From the NCBI RefSeq assembly GCF_003259185.1, contig NZ_QGMP01000002.1, forward strand, positions 248,001-312,000: a stretch of 64,000 bases of DNA, written 5' to 3'. This document shows, piece by piece, positions 16,677 to 32,709 of the stretch; the first letter of the stretch is position 1; each line of letters starts with the position of its first letter. The position numbers and the translations under genes are program-made. The notes beneath the pieces were generated by a model. It worked only from the letters and a program-made list of their open reading frames with translations, did not search any database and was not told the origin of the DNA. Source of the stretch: Isoalcanivorax indicus. GTDB lineage: Bacteria > Pseudomonadota > Gammaproteobacteria > Pseudomonadales > Alcanivoracaceae.

Positions 16677-16725
16677 ACGCGCCCTTTCTGCTCATATTTT
16701 GAACAGGCCTTCGGGCTGAGGTGTC

Positions 16726-18632
<1,907 letters not shown>

Positions 18633-18636
<4 letters not shown>

Positions 18637-19274
18637 GTGCGGCGCATCCTCTGGCCGGCGCACTGGCGGCGGGCGTCGACGCCATGGGCCTGGAGCTGGA
18701 TGCGCACCAGCAGGCGCAGTTGCTGGCTTATGTCGATCTGCTGCACAAGTGGAATGCGGCCTTCAACCTGACGGCGGTGCGTGAGCCAGCGGCCATGCTC
18801 ACCCGCCATATTCTGGATGCGCTCTCGGTATTGCCCCATCTGGGGCCAGAGCGGGTGCTGGATGTGGGCACCGGGGCCGGTATCCCCGGTATTCCGCTGG
18901 CTATTGCCCGGCCCGGGCAGCGCTTCGTGCTGCTCGACAGCAACGGCAAGAAAACCCGCTTCGTGCGCCAGGCGGCGCAGACACTGGGTCTGGATCATGT
19001 GGAGGTTGTGCAGTCTCGCGTGGAACAGTACCGTAAGCCATCACCCCAGGTGATTTCCCGTGCCTTTGCACCCCTGCCGGAGATGCTCCGCCTGCTGGGC
19101 CATATACTGGCCGGGGGTGGCCGTCTGTTGGCGATGAAGGCGGCAGCGGCCGAAGATGAAGTGGCGGCACTGCCCGGGGGCTGGCGGTTGAGCCTGCACC
19201 CGCTGCAGGTGCCGGGGGTCGACGGGGTACGGCAGCTGGTGATAATTGAGCCATCGAGGGAGAACGCGCAGTGA
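18633..19274 (+). CDS. rsmG: 16S rRNA (guanine-N7)-methyltransferase RsmG
   Basis: RsmG (GidB) methylates N7 of G527 in 16S rRNA using S-adenosylmethionine; loss gives low-level streptomycin resistance. The 213-residue protein carries the SAM-binding [16 protein letters not shown] (about residues 73-88), followed by [14 protein letters not shown] and a later VISRAFAPL. The start is a GTG at 18633 overlapping the mnmG stop (GTGA); the same GTGA arrangement joins it to parA at its end, showing tight translational coupling through the operon. Confidence 0.97.
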
Positions 19275-20080
19275 CCACGGTATTCGCCATTGCCAACCAG
19301 AAAGGCGGGGTCGGCAAGACCACGTCCAGCGTCAACCTGGCGGCGTCGCTGGCGGCCACCCGCAAGCGCGTTCTGCTGGTGGATATCGACCCCCAGGGCA
19401 ATGCCACCTCGGGGTCCGGCGTCGACAAGCACGAGACCGATTACACCATCTATGACGTGCTGATGGAGGAGGTGCCGGTCGAGCAGGCCATCGTCAGCAC
19501 ACCGGAGGCCTCCGGGTATGACCTGCTGGTGGCCAATGGCGATCTGACGGCGGCCGAAGTGCAGCTGCTGGACATGAAGCTCAAGGAATTCCGGCTGCGC
19601 AATGCGCTGGCGCGGGTCCGCAATCGCTATGACTATATTCTGGTGGACTGCCCGCCGTCGCTGAACATGCTGACCGTCAACGCCCTGACGGCGGCCGATT
19701 CCGTGATCGTGCCCATCCAGTGCGAATACTATGCGTTGGAGGGTCTGACCTCGTTGCTCAATACCATCGAGAAGATCAGCAGTGTGCTGAACCCGAAACT
19801 GCATATCGGTGGCCTGTTGCGGACCATGTATGACCCGCGCAACAGCCTGTCCAACGATGTGTCCAATCAGTTGATCAATCATTTTGGCGACAAGGTGTAT
19901 CGCACCATCATCCCGCGTAACGTGCGGCTGGCGGAAGCGCCCAGCCACGGGGCGCCGGTGATCAGCTACGACGCCAAGTCCCGCGGTGCCATCAGTTACC
20001 TGGCGCTGGCGGGGGAAATCCTGCGCCGCGAACAGGCACTCAAACAGGCCGCACAGGCCCAGACAGCAAAGGTGGAATAA
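19271..20080 (+). CDS. parA: Chromosome partitioning ATPase ParA (Soj)
   Basis: A 269-residue ParA-type Walker ATPase that drives chromosome origin segregation with ParB and parS. The deviant Walker A KGGVGKTT (residues 11-18), Walker A' region [11 protein letters not shown], and Walker [10 protein letters not shown] are intact. There is no N-terminal DNA-binding extension, which marks the chromosomal Soj type rather than a plasmid P1 type. The start is GTG at 19271, overlapping the rsmG stop. Placement after mnmG-rsmG is the standard near-origin arrangement in gammaproteobacteria. Confidence 0.97.
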   Translation: MTTVFAIANQKGGVGKTTSSVNLAASLAATRKRVLLVDIDPQGNATSGSGVDKHETDYTIYDVLMEEVPVEQAIVSTPEASGYDLLVANGDLTAAEVQLLDMKLKEFRLRNALARVRNRYDYILVDCPPSLNMLTVNALTAADSVIVPIQCEYYALEGLTSLLNTIEKISSVLNPKLHIGGLLRTMYDPRNSLSNDVSNQLINHFGDKVYRTIIPRNVRLAEAPSHGAPVISYDAKSRGAISYLALAGEILRREQALKQAAQAQTAKVE

Positions 20081-20083
20081 GGC

Positions 20084-20980
20084 ATGGCAGCCAAGCGTAA
20101 AGGTGGATTGAGCAAAGGGCTGGATGCACTGCTGAGCCACAACAGTTCCGCGCCCCGCGACCCGGTCAGCCTGGACGAGACACCGACGGCAGAGGGCGCC
20201 CCGCGTGACGGCGACCTGCGCAAGCTGCCGGTGGAAATGATGCAGCGCGGCCGCTACCAGCCGCGCCGCGACATGTCGCCGGAGGCGCTGGAGGAGCTGG
20301 CCGAATCGATCCGCGCCCAGGGCGTGATGCAGCCCATCGTCGTGCGCCCCATCGGCGACAAGCGCTACGAAATCATTGCCGGCGAGCGGCGCTGGCGCGC
20401 GGCCCAGCTGGCCGGGCTGGATACCATTCCGGCCGTGATTCGCGAAGTGCCGGATGAAGCCGCCATTGCCATGGCGCTGATCGAGAACATCCAGCGCGAA
20501 GACCTGAACCCGATGGAAGAGGCGCTGGCGCTGTCGCGCCTGAAGGACGAATTCAACCTGACCCACCAGCAGGTGGCGGACGCCGTGGGCAAGTCCCGCG
20601 CCATGATCACCAATCTGCTGCGCCTGATCAGCCTGGAAGAAGAAGTGCGCCGGCTGCTTGAGCATGGCGACCTGGAAATGGGGCATGCCCGCGCCCTGCT
20701 GGCCCTGAGCGGCCAGAATCAGGTGGAGGCGGCCCGCATGGTGGTGGCCCGTGGTCTGAACGTGCGGCAGACCGAAGCGCTGGTGCGGGATTTCGACAAG
20801 GTGCGTGCGGCGCCAGCGCCGCAACGTGAAGACCCGAACGTGCGCCAGCTGATGAACGACCTCTCGGATCGTCTCGGGGCTCCGGTGGCCATCCGCCAGG
20901 GCAGTGGTGGCAAGGGCAAGCTGGTGATCAGCTACAACAGTCTCGACGAGCTGGACGGTATCCTCGCGCACATCAAGTAA
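20084..20980 (+). CDS. parB: Chromosome partitioning protein ParB (Spo0J)
   Basis: A 298-residue ParB that binds parS, hydrolyses CTP and spreads along DNA as a clamp. The N-terminal KGGLSKGLDALLS contacts ParA. The CTP-binding domain has IRAQGVMQPIVVRP and GERRWRAAQLAG (residues 100-111), followed by the NIQREDLNPMEEA segment, the helix-turn-helix (LTHQQVADAVGKSRAMITNLLRL) and a C-terminal dimerisation domain. It follows parA by three bases. I find no full parS (TGTTTCACGTGAAACA) in the window, so its sites are elsewhere. Confidence 0.97.
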   Translation: MAAKRKGGLSKGLDALLSHNSSAPRDPVSLDETPTAEGAPRDGDLRKLPVEMMQRGRYQPRRDMSPEALEELAESIRAQGVMQPIVVRPIGDKRYEIIAGERRWRAAQLAGLDTIPAVIREVPDEAAIAMALIENIQREDLNPMEEALALSRLKDEFNLTHQQVADAVGKSRAMITNLLRLISLEEEVRRLLEHGDLEMGHARALLALSGQNQVEAARMVVARGLNVRQTEALVRDFDKVRAAPAPQREDPNVRQLMNDLSDRLGAPVAIRQGSGGKGKLVISYNSLDELDGILAHIK

Positions 20981-21043
20981 TTGACCTTCACGCGGGCAGG
21001 ACCGACTTTGGTCGCGAACTGCCCGACAATCAGCCGGTTGCGG

Positions 21044-21072
21044 TTGATACCTGACCGGCATATCCCTATACT
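21044..21072 (+). promoter_or_regulatory. Predicted sigma-70 promoter of the atp operon
   Basis: TTGATA (21044-21049), an ideal 17-base spacer and TATACT (21067-21072), giving a start near 21079 and a leader of about 68 bases to atpI. The 166-base gap after parB also holds a stem-loop, CGGGCAG (20993-20999) with CTGCCCG (21019-21025), which lacks a T-run but might attenuate read-through from parB. Confidence 0.68.
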
Positions 21073-21146
21073 CTGCGCCCCAAGATAAGGGTCCCCCCAG
21101 ACCCCCTGATGGCAACCTCGCGGCGTGGGGCTGCCGGACGCAAATC

Positions 21147-22488
<1,342 letters not shown>

Positions 22489-22508
22489 CAGGGTTCGTTT
22501 TTAAGTAA

Positions 22509-22757
<249 letters not shown>

Positions 22758-22812
22758 GCAAGCTGTACTCGACACACCCCGCAAGGGTAATTCAGGTATT
22801 TGAGGTGTTGGC

Positions 22813-23283
22813 ATGAACATGAATGCGACACTGCTCGGGCAGGCGATCTGGTTCCTCGCGTTCGTCTACTTCTGCATGAAGTTTGTCTGGCCGCCGATCA
22901 TCAAGGCGCTGGAAGAACGTCGTCAGAAGATTGCCGAGGGGCTTAACGCCGCTGACCGGGCCGAGCGTGATCTTGAGCTGGCCCAGCAGAAAGCGTCCGA
23001 GAATATGGTAGAAGCCAAGGCCAAGGCTGCCGAGATCATCGAGCAGGCAAACCGGCGGGCTGGCCAGATTCTCGAAGAAGCCAAGGCTCAGGCGCGCGTT
23101 GAAGGCGAGCGTCTTGTAGCCAGAGCCCAGGGCGAGATCGAACAGGAAATCAACCAGGCGCGTGAACAACTGCGTAAAGAGGTGTCAGCACTGGCACTGG
23201 CCGGCGCCGAGAAGGTGCTGGGCGCAGAAGTGAACCGTGACGCTCACAAGCAGCTGCTTGAGCAGTTGGCGGCTGAACTCTGA
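22813..23283 (+). CDS. atpF: F0F1 ATP synthase subunit b
   Basis: The peripheral stalk subunit: 156 residues with one N-terminal membrane helix (about 5-25, [20 protein letters not shown]) and a long charged, Ala/Glu-rich helix that dimerises as a right-handed coiled coil and binds subunit delta through its C-terminus. Length equals that of E. coli AtpF. It lies 55 bases after atpE and 15 before atpH. Confidence 0.97.
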   Translation: MNMNATLLGQAIWFLAFVYFCMKFVWPPIIKALEERRQKIAEGLNAADRAERDLELAQQKASENMVEAKAKAAEIIEQANRRAGQILEEAKAQARVEGERLVARAQGEIEQEINQAREQLRKEVSALALAGAEKVLGAEVNRDAHKQLLEQLAAEL

Positions 23284-23298
23284 CTGAACGGATAACCC

Positions 23299-23838
23299 AT
23301 GGCTGAATTGACCACCATCGCTCGTCCGTACGCCAAGGCAGCCTTCCGGTTCGCGCGGGAGCAGAATGCCTTCGCGCAATGGGAAACCATGCTCGGGCTG
23401 GCCGCTGCTGTGGCGGACGATCCCGCTATGCGGTCGTTCCTGCGGCAGCCGTCGCTGGGCGCCAGGCAGAAAGCTGACGCGTTTCTGGACGTGTGCGGCG
23501 AAGAGGCCCTGGACGAAAGCGGTCGCAACTTCATTGCACTGCTGGCGGAGAACCGCCGTCTGGCATTGTTACCGATGGTTTTCACTCTGTTCCATGCGCT
23601 GGTCGCAGAGCAGCAGGCGATTGTCGATGCAGAAATCGTATCGGCACACGAGCTTGATGCAGCAGATGTGGAGCGACTGGTGGCGGCACTGAAGAAGCGC
23701 CTGGGCCGGGAAGTAAGAGCAACCAGCACCGTCGATGCCAGCCTTCAGGGCGGCGTTGTCATCCGTGCCGGCGATACCGTTATTGATGGCAGTGTGCGCG
23801 GCAGATTGGCCCGCCTGGCCGAGCAAATGAACTCTTGA
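23299..23838 (+). CDS. atpH: F0F1 ATP synthase subunit delta
   Basis: A 179-residue subunit that joins the b stalk to the top of the alpha/beta hexamer. The start AELTTIARPYAKAAF is typical; the helical N-terminal domain spans about residues 1-105, and the C-terminal part contains the family motif region VDASLQGGVVIRAGDTVIDGS. Fourth membrane-proximal gene of the operon; atpA starts 17 bases on. Confidence 0.97.
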   Translation: MAELTTIARPYAKAAFRFAREQNAFAQWETMLGLAAAVADDPAMRSFLRQPSLGARQKADAFLDVCGEEALDESGRNFIALLAENRRLALLPMVFTLFHALVAEQQAIVDAEIVSAHELDAADVERLVAALKKRLGREVRATSTVDASLQGGVVIRAGDTVIDGSVRGRLARLAEQMNS

Positions 23839-23855
23839 GTTTGAGGGATTGAAGC

Positions 23856-25400
23856 ATGCAGCAACTCAACCCGTCCGAAATCAGTGAGATTATCAAGCAG
23901 CGCATCGCGAAGCTTGACGTCTCCACCCAGGCGCGTAATGAAGGTACGGTGGTTTCCGTATCCGACGGTATTGTGCGTATTCATGGTCTTGCCGACGTCA
24001 TGTACGGTGAAATGATCGAGTTTGAGGGCGGCGTGTTCGGCATGGCCCTTAACCTTGAACAGGACTCCGTTGGCGCCGTGGTGCTGGGCGACTACCTGGG
24101 CGTGGCCGAAGGCCAGAAAGTCCAGTGTACCGGCCGCATCCTGGAAGTGCCGGTGGGTCCGGAACTGCTCGGCCGTGTGGTCGATGCACTGGGTAACCCG
24201 ATTGATGGCAAAGGCCCGCTGAACACCAAGATCACCGAGCCGGTCGAAAAGGTCGCGCCGGGCGTGATCTGGCGTCAGTCGGTGGATGAGCCGGTACAGA
24301 CCGGCCTGAAAGCCATCGATGCCATGACCCCCGTGGGTCGCGGCCAGCGTGAGCTGATCATCGGTGACCGTCAGATTGGTAAGACCGCTATCGCTGTCGA
24401 CACCATCATCAACCAGAAGAATTCCGGCATTAAGTGTATCTACGTCGCCATCGGTCAGAAGCAGTCGACCATTGCCAACGTGGTACGCAAGCTGGAAGAG
24501 CACGGCGCACTGGAAAACACCATCATCGTTGCCGCATCGGCCTCTGATCCGGCCGCCATGCAGTTCCTGGCCCCGTTTGCCGGTTGCTCCATGGGCGAAT
24601 ACTTCCGCGATCGCGGTGAAGATGCGCTGATCGTGTATGACGATCTGACCAAGCAGGCCTGGGCCTATCGCCAGATCTCCCTGCTGCTGCGCCGTCCGCC
24701 GGGCCGTGAAGCCTACCCGGGTGACGTGTTCTATCTGCACTCCCGTTTGCTGGAACGCGCCGCTCGTGTCAACGCGGACTATGTCGAGCAGTACACCAAG
24801 GGCGAAGTGAAAGGCAAGACCGGTTCCCTGACCGCGCTGCCGATCATTGAAACCCAGGCCGGTGACGTCTCTGCCTTCGTACCGACCAACGTGATCTCCA
24901 TCACCGATGGCCAGATCTTCGTTGAGACCGACCTGTTCAACGCGGGTGTTCGTCCCGCCATGAACGCCGGTATCTCGGTATCCCGGGTAGGCGGTGCTGC
25001 GCAGACCAAGATCATCAAGAAGCTCGGCGGCGGTATTCGTCTGGCGCTTGCCCAGTACCGTGAACTGGCGGCGTTCGCCCAGTTTGCTTCGGATCTGGAT
25101 GAAGCCACACGCGCCCAGCTCGAGCATGGTCAGCGCGCGACCGAACTGATGAAGCAGAAGCAGTACAGCCCGCAGTCGGTCGCCGAAATGGGCGTCATGC
25201 TGTATGCCGTGAACGAAGGCTTCCTCAAGGACATCCCGCTCGACAAGATCGGCAAGTTCGAGGCGTCGCTGCTGGCTTACATGAACAGCGAGTGCAAGGC
25301 GTTGATGGACAAGATCAACGAGAAGGGCGACTTCAACGGTGAGATCGAGTCCGGCATCAAGGAATCGATCGAGCAGTTCAAGGCTACCCAGACCTGGTAA
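23856..25400 (+). CDS. atpA: F0F1 ATP synthase subunit alpha
   Basis: A 514-residue non-catalytic nucleotide-binding subunit of F1. Walker [10 protein letters not shown] (residues 170-178), the [17 protein letters not shown] Walker B region and the signature [22 protein letters not shown] are present. The arginine finger lies in the [10 protein letters not shown] segment near residue 375. Length and sequence are entirely standard for gammaproteobacteria. Confidence 0.98.
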   Translation: MQQLNPSEISEIIKQRIAKLDVSTQARNEGTVVSVSDGIVRIHGLADVMYGEMIEFEGGVFGMALNLEQDSVGAVVLGDYLGVAEGQKVQCTGRILEVPVGPELLGRVVDALGNPIDGKGPLNTKITEPVEKVAPGVIWRQSVDEPVQTGLKAIDAMTPVGRGQRELIIGDRQIGKTAIAVDTIINQKNSGIKCIYVAIGQKQSTIANVVRKLEEHGALENTIIVAASASDPAAMQFLAPFAGCSMGEYFRDRGEDALIVYDDLTKQAWAYRQISLLLRRPPGREAYPGDVFYLHSRLLERAARVNADYVEQYTKGEVKGKTGSLTALPIIETQAGDVSAFVPTNVISITDGQIFVETDLFNAGVRPAMNAGISVSRVGGAAQTKIIKKLGGGIRLALAQYRELAAFAQFASDLDEATRAQLEHGQRATELMKQKQYSPQSVAEMGVMLYAVNEGFLKDIPLDKIGKFEASLLAYMNSECKALMDKINEKGDFNGEIESGIKESIEQFKATQTW

Positions 25401-25423
25401 TCGTTGCGTAGAAGGATAGTCCT

Positions 25424-26299
25424 ATGGCCGGCGCGAAAGAGGTACGTACCAAAATCGCCAGTGTCCAGAGCACGCGGAAGATCACCCGTGCGATGGAGAT
25501 GGTGGCCGCAAGCAAGATGCGCAAGGCGCAGGAACGGATGGCGGCGACCAAGCCGTACGCCACTCGTATCCGCAATGTGATTGCGCATCTGGCCAATGCT
25601 GATGTCGAGTACCAGCACCCGTTCCTTGAAGAGCGGGAGGTGCGCAGAGTGGCCTACATTGTGGTGTCGTCAGACCGCGGCCTGTGTGGCGGCCTGAACG
25701 TCAACCTGTTCAAGGCCATGCTGCGTGAGGCAAGAAACTGGGACAAGCAGGGTGTCGAGGTGCAATACAGCACCATCGGCAACAAGGCGATCAGTTTCTT
25801 CCGCAGCTTCGGTGGCAATGTGACCACCACCGTCACCGGGCTGGGCGATGCGCCGCACCTGAGTGATCTGCTGGGCACCATCAAGGCGGTTGTTGATGCC
25901 TTTGAAAAGGGCGAAGTGGATCGTGTCTATCTGGTGTACAACGAGTTCGTGAACACCATGACCCAGGCACCGCTGGTGCAGCAGATGCTGCCGCTGCCGG
26001 CCGAGGACGTGGACGAATTCCGTGGCAAGGATCAGCAGCACGGCTGGGATTACATTTACGAGCCGGCGCCGAAAGCACTGATTGACGGTCTGTTGCTGCG
26101 TTATATCGAAACCCAGGTGTATCAGGCGGTGGTCGAGAACAACGCCTGTGAGCAGGCCGCGCGGATGGTTGCCATGAAGGCCGCCACCGACAACGCCGGC
26201 GGCCTGATCCGGGATCTGGAGCTCCTGTATAACAAGGCCCGTCAGGCTGCGATTACCCAGGAAATCTCCGAAATTGTTAGTGGTGCCGCAGCGGTCTGA
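25424..26299 (+). CDS. atpG: F0F1 ATP synthase subunit gamma
   Basis: The central rotor shaft, 291 residues. It starts [16 protein letters not shown] and has the N-terminal long helix with [11 protein letters not shown], the Rossmann-like middle domain ([11 protein letters not shown]) and the C-terminal helix ending in [19 protein letters not shown], which inserts in the alpha/beta cavity. Located between atpA and atpD as usual. Confidence 0.98.
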   Translation: MAGAKEVRTKIASVQSTRKITRAMEMVAASKMRKAQERMAATKPYATRIRNVIAHLANADVEYQHPFLEEREVRRVAYIVVSSDRGLCGGLNVNLFKAMLREARNWDKQGVEVQYSTIGNKAISFFRSFGGNVTTTVTGLGDAPHLSDLLGTIKAVVDAFEKGEVDRVYLVYNEFVNTMTQAPLVQQMLPLPAEDVDEFRGKDQQHGWDYIYEPAPKALIDGLLLRYIETQVYQAVVENNACEQAARMVAMKAATDNAGGLIRDLELLYNKARQAAITQEISEIVSGAAAV

Positions 26300-26320
26300 C
26301 CGTGCGGACAAGCAAGCTGA

Positions 26321-27715
<1,395 letters not shown>

Positions 27716-27738
27716 TTACCCCTGCGGGAGAGAGTCAA

Positions 27739-28173
27739 ATGCCGAACACTGTGCATTGCGACATCGTAAGCGCTGAACGCAAGCTGTTCTCCGGTGCTGT
27801 GAGAATGGTGGTGGCTGCCGGCAGTGAAGGTGATCTGGGCATTCTGCCCGGTCACGCGCCGCTGCTGACGGGCCTCAACCCCGGTCCGGTCCGCATCATC
27901 AAGGAAGGGGGCGAAGAAGAAGTCTTCTACGTCAACGGCGGTTTCCTTGAAGTGCAGCCGAAGGTGGTGACCATCCTCGCGGACAGCGCCGAACGGGCCC
28001 ACGACATGGATGAAGCGGCAGCGGAAGAAGCCAAACAGCGTGCCAAAGAGGCCCTGGAAGGCAAGAACACCGATATGGATTATTCTGCGGCCTCTGCACA
28101 GCTGGCCGAGTCGGTGGCTCAGCTGCGGGCTATCCAGCAGATGAAGAAGAAATTCGGCGGCAGCAGCCGCTGA
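27739..28173 (+). CDS. atpC: F0F1 ATP synthase subunit epsilon
   Basis: A 144-residue rotor subunit that couples gamma to the c-ring and can inhibit ATP hydrolysis. The N-terminal beta-sandwich contains [14 protein letters not shown] and [14 protein letters not shown]; the C-terminal helical hairpin (about residues 90-135) is rich in Ala and Glu and ends in [18 protein letters not shown] precedes the ATG. It is the last atp gene; a strong terminator follows. Confidence 0.97.
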   Translation: MPNTVHCDIVSAERKLFSGAVRMVVAAGSEGDLGILPGHAPLLTGLNPGPVRIIKEGGEEEVFYVNGGFLEVQPKVVTILADSAERAHDMDEAAAEEAKQRAKEALEGKNTDMDYSAASAQLAESVAQLRAIQQMKKKFGGSSR

Positions 28174-28218
28174 TGCCCTCGCCGCCGGAACCGGATGCCG
28201 GCGCGCGGGACAAAGAAA

Positions 28219-28245
28219 GGGTGGCCCTGAGGCCGCCCTTTTTTT
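28219..28245 (+). terminator. Intrinsic terminator of the atp operon
   Basis: GGGTGGCC (28219-28226) pairs with GGCCGCCC (28231-28238, one G-T pair) around CTGA and is followed by seven T (28239-28245). It leaves only 32 bases to the glmU ATG, so glmU relies on read-through or a promoter within or before the hairpin. Confidence 0.9.
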
Positions 28246-28277
28246 ATGGTGGACGCAGTCAACAAAGGAAAGATCAC

Positions 28278-29648
28278 ATGGATCTGGCAATCGTGATTCT
28301 GGCGGCGGGCAAGGGCACGCGCATGCGCTCGGCACTGCCGAAAGTTGCCCATCCGCTGGCAGGCAAACCCATGTTGGGGCATGTGCTGGATGCCGCCCGC
28401 GCCTTGTCGCCCTCCCGCCTGTGCGTGGTGTTCGGCCACGGCGGTGACCGGGTGCAGCGTGAAGTCCCGGCCGCAGATGTGACCTGGGTCGAGCAGGCGG
28501 AACAGCTGGGTACCGGGCATGCGGTTGCGCAGGCCATGCCGCATCTGGATCAGGAGGTGGTACTGATCCTGTACGGGGATGTGCCCCTGATTCAGCCGCA
28601 CACGCTGCAGGCGTTTGTGCAGCGCGTCGATGCGCGCACGCTGGCCCTGATGACCCTGGATATGGATGACCCCGGTGCCTACGGCCGGATTGTGCGCAGC
28701 GACGCCGGTGCCGTGCAGGCGATTGTCGAATACAAGGACGCGAGTGACGCCCAGAAAGCGATCCGCGAAATCAATACCGGTATCCTGGCGTGCCCACGCG
28801 CGTTTCTGGCCGAGGCGCTGCCGAAGCTCTCCAGCAACAACGCCCAGGGCGAATATTACCTGACCGACGTTATTGCCATGGCGGTGGCGGCGGGGCTGAA
28901 CATCGACACGGTGCAGCCGGCCCATGCCTGGGAGGTGGACGGCGTGAATGACCGCGTGCAGCTGGCGCGTCTGGAGCGCATCTGGCAGCGCCAGCAGGCC
29001 GAGGCGCTGATGCGCGGCGGGGCCAGCGTCATGGACCCGGCGCGCCTGGATATCCGAGGTGTGGTCACCTGCGGCGAGGACGTGGTGCTGGACATCAACA
29101 CGGTACTGGCCGGTGAGGTCACCCTGGGAGACCGCGTGACCATCGGGCCCAACTGCCTGATCCGCAATGCGCGTATTGCGGCGGGCACCCACGTGGAAGC
29201 GAATTCGGTCATTGATGGTGCCGACGTCGGCGAGCACTGCCAGATCGGGCCCTTCGCCCGGCTGCGCCCCGGTACCCGGCTTGCCGCCGGGGCAAAAATC
29301 GGCAACTTTGTGGAAACCAAGAAGGCGGACATTGGCCCCGGCAGCAAGGTCAATCACCTGAGCTACATTGGCGACGCGCATATTGGCGCTGGCGCCAATA
29401 TCGGTGCGGGCACCATCACCTGCAACTATGACGGCGTCAACAAGTTCGAGACGCATATCGGCGATGATGCCTTTATCGGTTCCAACAGCGCGCTGGTCGC
29501 GCCGGTGAAGATCGGCGCGAGCGCTACGGTCGGTGCGGGCAGTGTCGTGACCCACGATGTGCCGGACGATCATCTGGCGGTGGCACGCAGCAAGCAACGT
29601 AATCTGAGCGGTTGGAAGCGACCGCAAAAGAAGCAAGGAGAGCACTGA
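28278..29648 (+). CDS. glmU: Bifunctional GlmU: N-acetylglucosamine-1-phosphate uridyltransferase / glucosamine-1-phosphate acetyltransferase
   Basis: GlmU acetylates glucosamine-1-P and then makes UDP-GlcNAc, the precursor of peptidoglycan and lipid A. The 456-residue protein begins with the uridyltransferase signature [12 protein letters not shown] (about residues 7-18) with a conserved Lys following, and the C-terminal half is a left-handed beta-helix of hexapeptide repeats with the acetyltransferase His and Asn in the [18 protein letters not shown] region and CNYDGVNK. The ATG at 28278, behind AAGGAA, is chosen because the family starts directly before this signature. glmS starts two bases after its stop. 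Confidence 0.98.
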   Translation: MDLAIVILAAGKGTRMRSALPKVAHPLAGKPMLGHVLDAARALSPSRLCVVFGHGGDRVQREVPAADVTWVEQAEQLGTGHAVAQAMPHLDQEVVLILYGDVPLIQPHTLQAFVQRVDARTLALMTLDMDDPGAYGRIVRSDAGAVQAIVEYKDASDAQKAIREINTGILACPRAFLAEALPKLSSNNAQGEYYLTDVIAMAVAAGLNIDTVQPAHAWEVDGVNDRVQLARLERIWQRQQAEALMRGGASVMDPARLDIRGVVTCGEDVVLDINTVLAGEVTLGDRVTIGPNCLIRNARIAAGTHVEANSVIDGADVGEHCQIGPFARLRPGTRLAAGAKIGNFVETKKADIGPGSKVNHLSYIGDAHIGAGANIGAGTITCNYDGVNKFETHIGDDAFIGSNSALVAPVKIGASATVGAGSVVTHDVPDDHLAVARSKQRNLSGWKRPQKKQGEH

Positions 29649-29650
29649 AC

Positions 29651-31477
<1,827 letters not shown>

Positions 31478-31622
31478 CGGGCAGGCGGCATCGCCGGTAA
31501 GCCATTCACGACAATCCCTGTAAGCCTCTCGCCAACCGCGCCGATTCTGTGCGCGGGTTCCGGCGTGCCTGACCGGTACGCCTATAGTCGTTCCCCGACA
31601 GTCTTTCATGGAGGAACGACCG

Positions 31623-32468
31623 ATGATGTATTACCTGCTGCTTGTCGTGCTGCTGTGTTGTGGCAGCGCCTGGGTCACGCTGGCGCACGCCCAGTCTGCG
31701 CCGCCGGTGCAGCTGGCCAGCGACTACCGGCCCGTCGATCAACTGACCGAATACTGGGTCAGCGAGAAGCTCGACGGCGTGCGTGCCTATTGGGATGGCC
31801 AGCAACTGTTGACGCGCCAGGGCAATCTGATTCGCGCACCGGACTGGTTTACGGCTGATTTCCCGCCGCAGCCTCTCGATGGCGAACTGTGGATGGGCCG
31901 TGGGACCTTCGATATGTTGTCCGGCACCGTGCGGCGCCAGGAGCCGGACCATGAGGCCTGGCGGGCCGTACGCTTCATGGTGTTCGACCTGCCCGGCGTG
32001 GCAGAGGTGTTCAGTGAACGCCTGCGCAGCATGACCGTGCTGCTGGAGGCCGCAGACGTGCCCTGGCTGCAACCGGTGAGCCACTTTCGGGTGCGTCACC
32101 GGGCCCAGCTGATGCAGCACCTCGATGATGTGATCGAGGGTGGAGGTGAAGGCCTGATGCTTCATCATGGCCTGGCGCGACATGTGCCGGGGCGCAGCCC
32201 GGTGCTGATGAAACTCAAACCCTGGCAGGATGCTGAAGCGGACGTGATCCGGCATATCGCCGGGGAGGGTCGGCATACGGGCGTCATGGGCGCCTTGCTG
32301 GTGCGTGGCGATGATGGCCGTCACTTCCGCATCGGTACCGGCTTTACCGACGCCGAGCGGGCCAATCCGCCGCCGGTGGGCAGCCGCATCACCTTTCGCC
32401 ACACCGGGACCACGGCCAATGGCATCCCCCGATTCGCGCGTTTCCTGCGCATTCGCAACGAGCCGTAA
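31623..32468 (+). CDS. ligE: Periplasmic ATP-dependent DNA ligase (LigE)
   Basis: A 281-residue minimal ATP-dependent DNA ligase exported to the periplasm. A signal peptide (about residues 3-23, ending AHA) precedes a nucleotidyltransferase domain with the adenylated Lys49 in EKLDG (motif I), DGELWMG (III-like), FMVFDLPG, EGLMLHH (IV) and LMKLKPWQDAEA (V), then an OB-fold. There is no DNA-binding extension, as in Lig E of Neisseria, Haemophilus and Psychromonas. GGAGGA seven bases before ATG 31623 selects this start. Export of a ligase fits a role on DNA outside the cytoplasm (uptake or extracellular matrix), but this is still inference. It has its own transcription unit. Confidence 0.92.
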   Translation: MMYYLLLVVLLCCGSAWVTLAHAQSAPPVQLASDYRPVDQLTEYWVSEKLDGVRAYWDGQQLLTRQGNLIRAPDWFTADFPPQPLDGELWMGRGTFDMLSGTVRRQEPDHEAWRAVRFMVFDLPGVAEVFSERLRSMTVLLEAADVPWLQPVSHFRVRHRAQLMQHLDDVIEGGGEGLMLHHGLARHVPGRSPVLMKLKPWQDAEADVIRHIAGEGRHTGVMGALLVRGDDGRHFRIGTGFTDAERANPPPVGSRITFRHTGTTANGIPRFARFLRIRNEP

Positions 32469-32481
32469 ATCTCTGTTGAAC

Positions 32482-32509
32482 CGACCGGCATTCCGCAGAA
32501 TGCCGGTTG
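32482..32509 (+). terminator. Stem-loop after ligE, without T-run
   Basis: ACCGGCATT (32484-32492) pairs perfectly with AATGCCGGT (32499-32507); two further pairs extend it to 32482/32509. Loop CCGCAG. No T-run follows. The 3' arm overlaps the -35 box of the mgtE promoter, so a role as a protein operator is also possible. Confidence 0.4.
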
Positions 32510-32534
32510 ACCCCTTGCCGGGCTTTCCTATATT
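32507..32534 (+). promoter_or_regulatory. Predicted sigma-70 promoter of mgtE
   Basis: TTGACC (32507-32512) and TATATT (32529-32534) with a 16-base spacer. Start near 32541 would give a leader of about 170 bases, unusually long for this genome. Confidence 0.58.
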
Positions 32535-32663
32535 GTCTCGCCGCCATAAGCTGGTAATAACGTAACTGTATATATGGACCCTTCCAGTCGAAGTCCGAAC
32601 TTGAACGCTGTCCGCGCCGATTGCGCTGGCACGCCCTGCCTGCCTCTGTAATTCCCCCACGAG

Positions 32664-32707
32664 GCTCGCCGGCGTGTCGTCCCCTTCGACGCGCAGAGGA
32701 GGCGAGC
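32664..32707 (+). promoter_or_regulatory. Leader hairpin masking the mgtE ribosome-binding site
   Basis: GCTCGCC (32664-32670) pairs with GGCGAGC (32701-32707), and inside it GCGTGTCG (32672-32679) pairs with CGACGCGC (32687-32694, one G-T pair) around a seven-base loop. The ribosome site GAGGAGG (32697-32703) is partly in the 3' arm, three to ten bases before the ATG at 32710. Folding would lower translation. Seen by eye only; no known riboswitch class is recognised. Confidence 0.45.
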
Positions 32708-32709
32708 GA

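Noticed and set aside
20981-21146. parS site next to parAB
   Set aside because: No TGTTTCACGTGAAACA or near match here. The only extended core seen elsewhere, TCACGTGAA near 1439 inside hopJ, fails in both outer arms.
28173-28277. Extended N-terminus of glmU
   Set aside because: It would encode the atp terminator hairpin and T-run as protein and lacks family similarity; ATG 28278 has a ribosome site and family start.
29612-29650. Upstream start for glmS
   Set aside because: GlmS needs Cys directly after the initiator Met as nucleophile; this is true only for ATG 29651.
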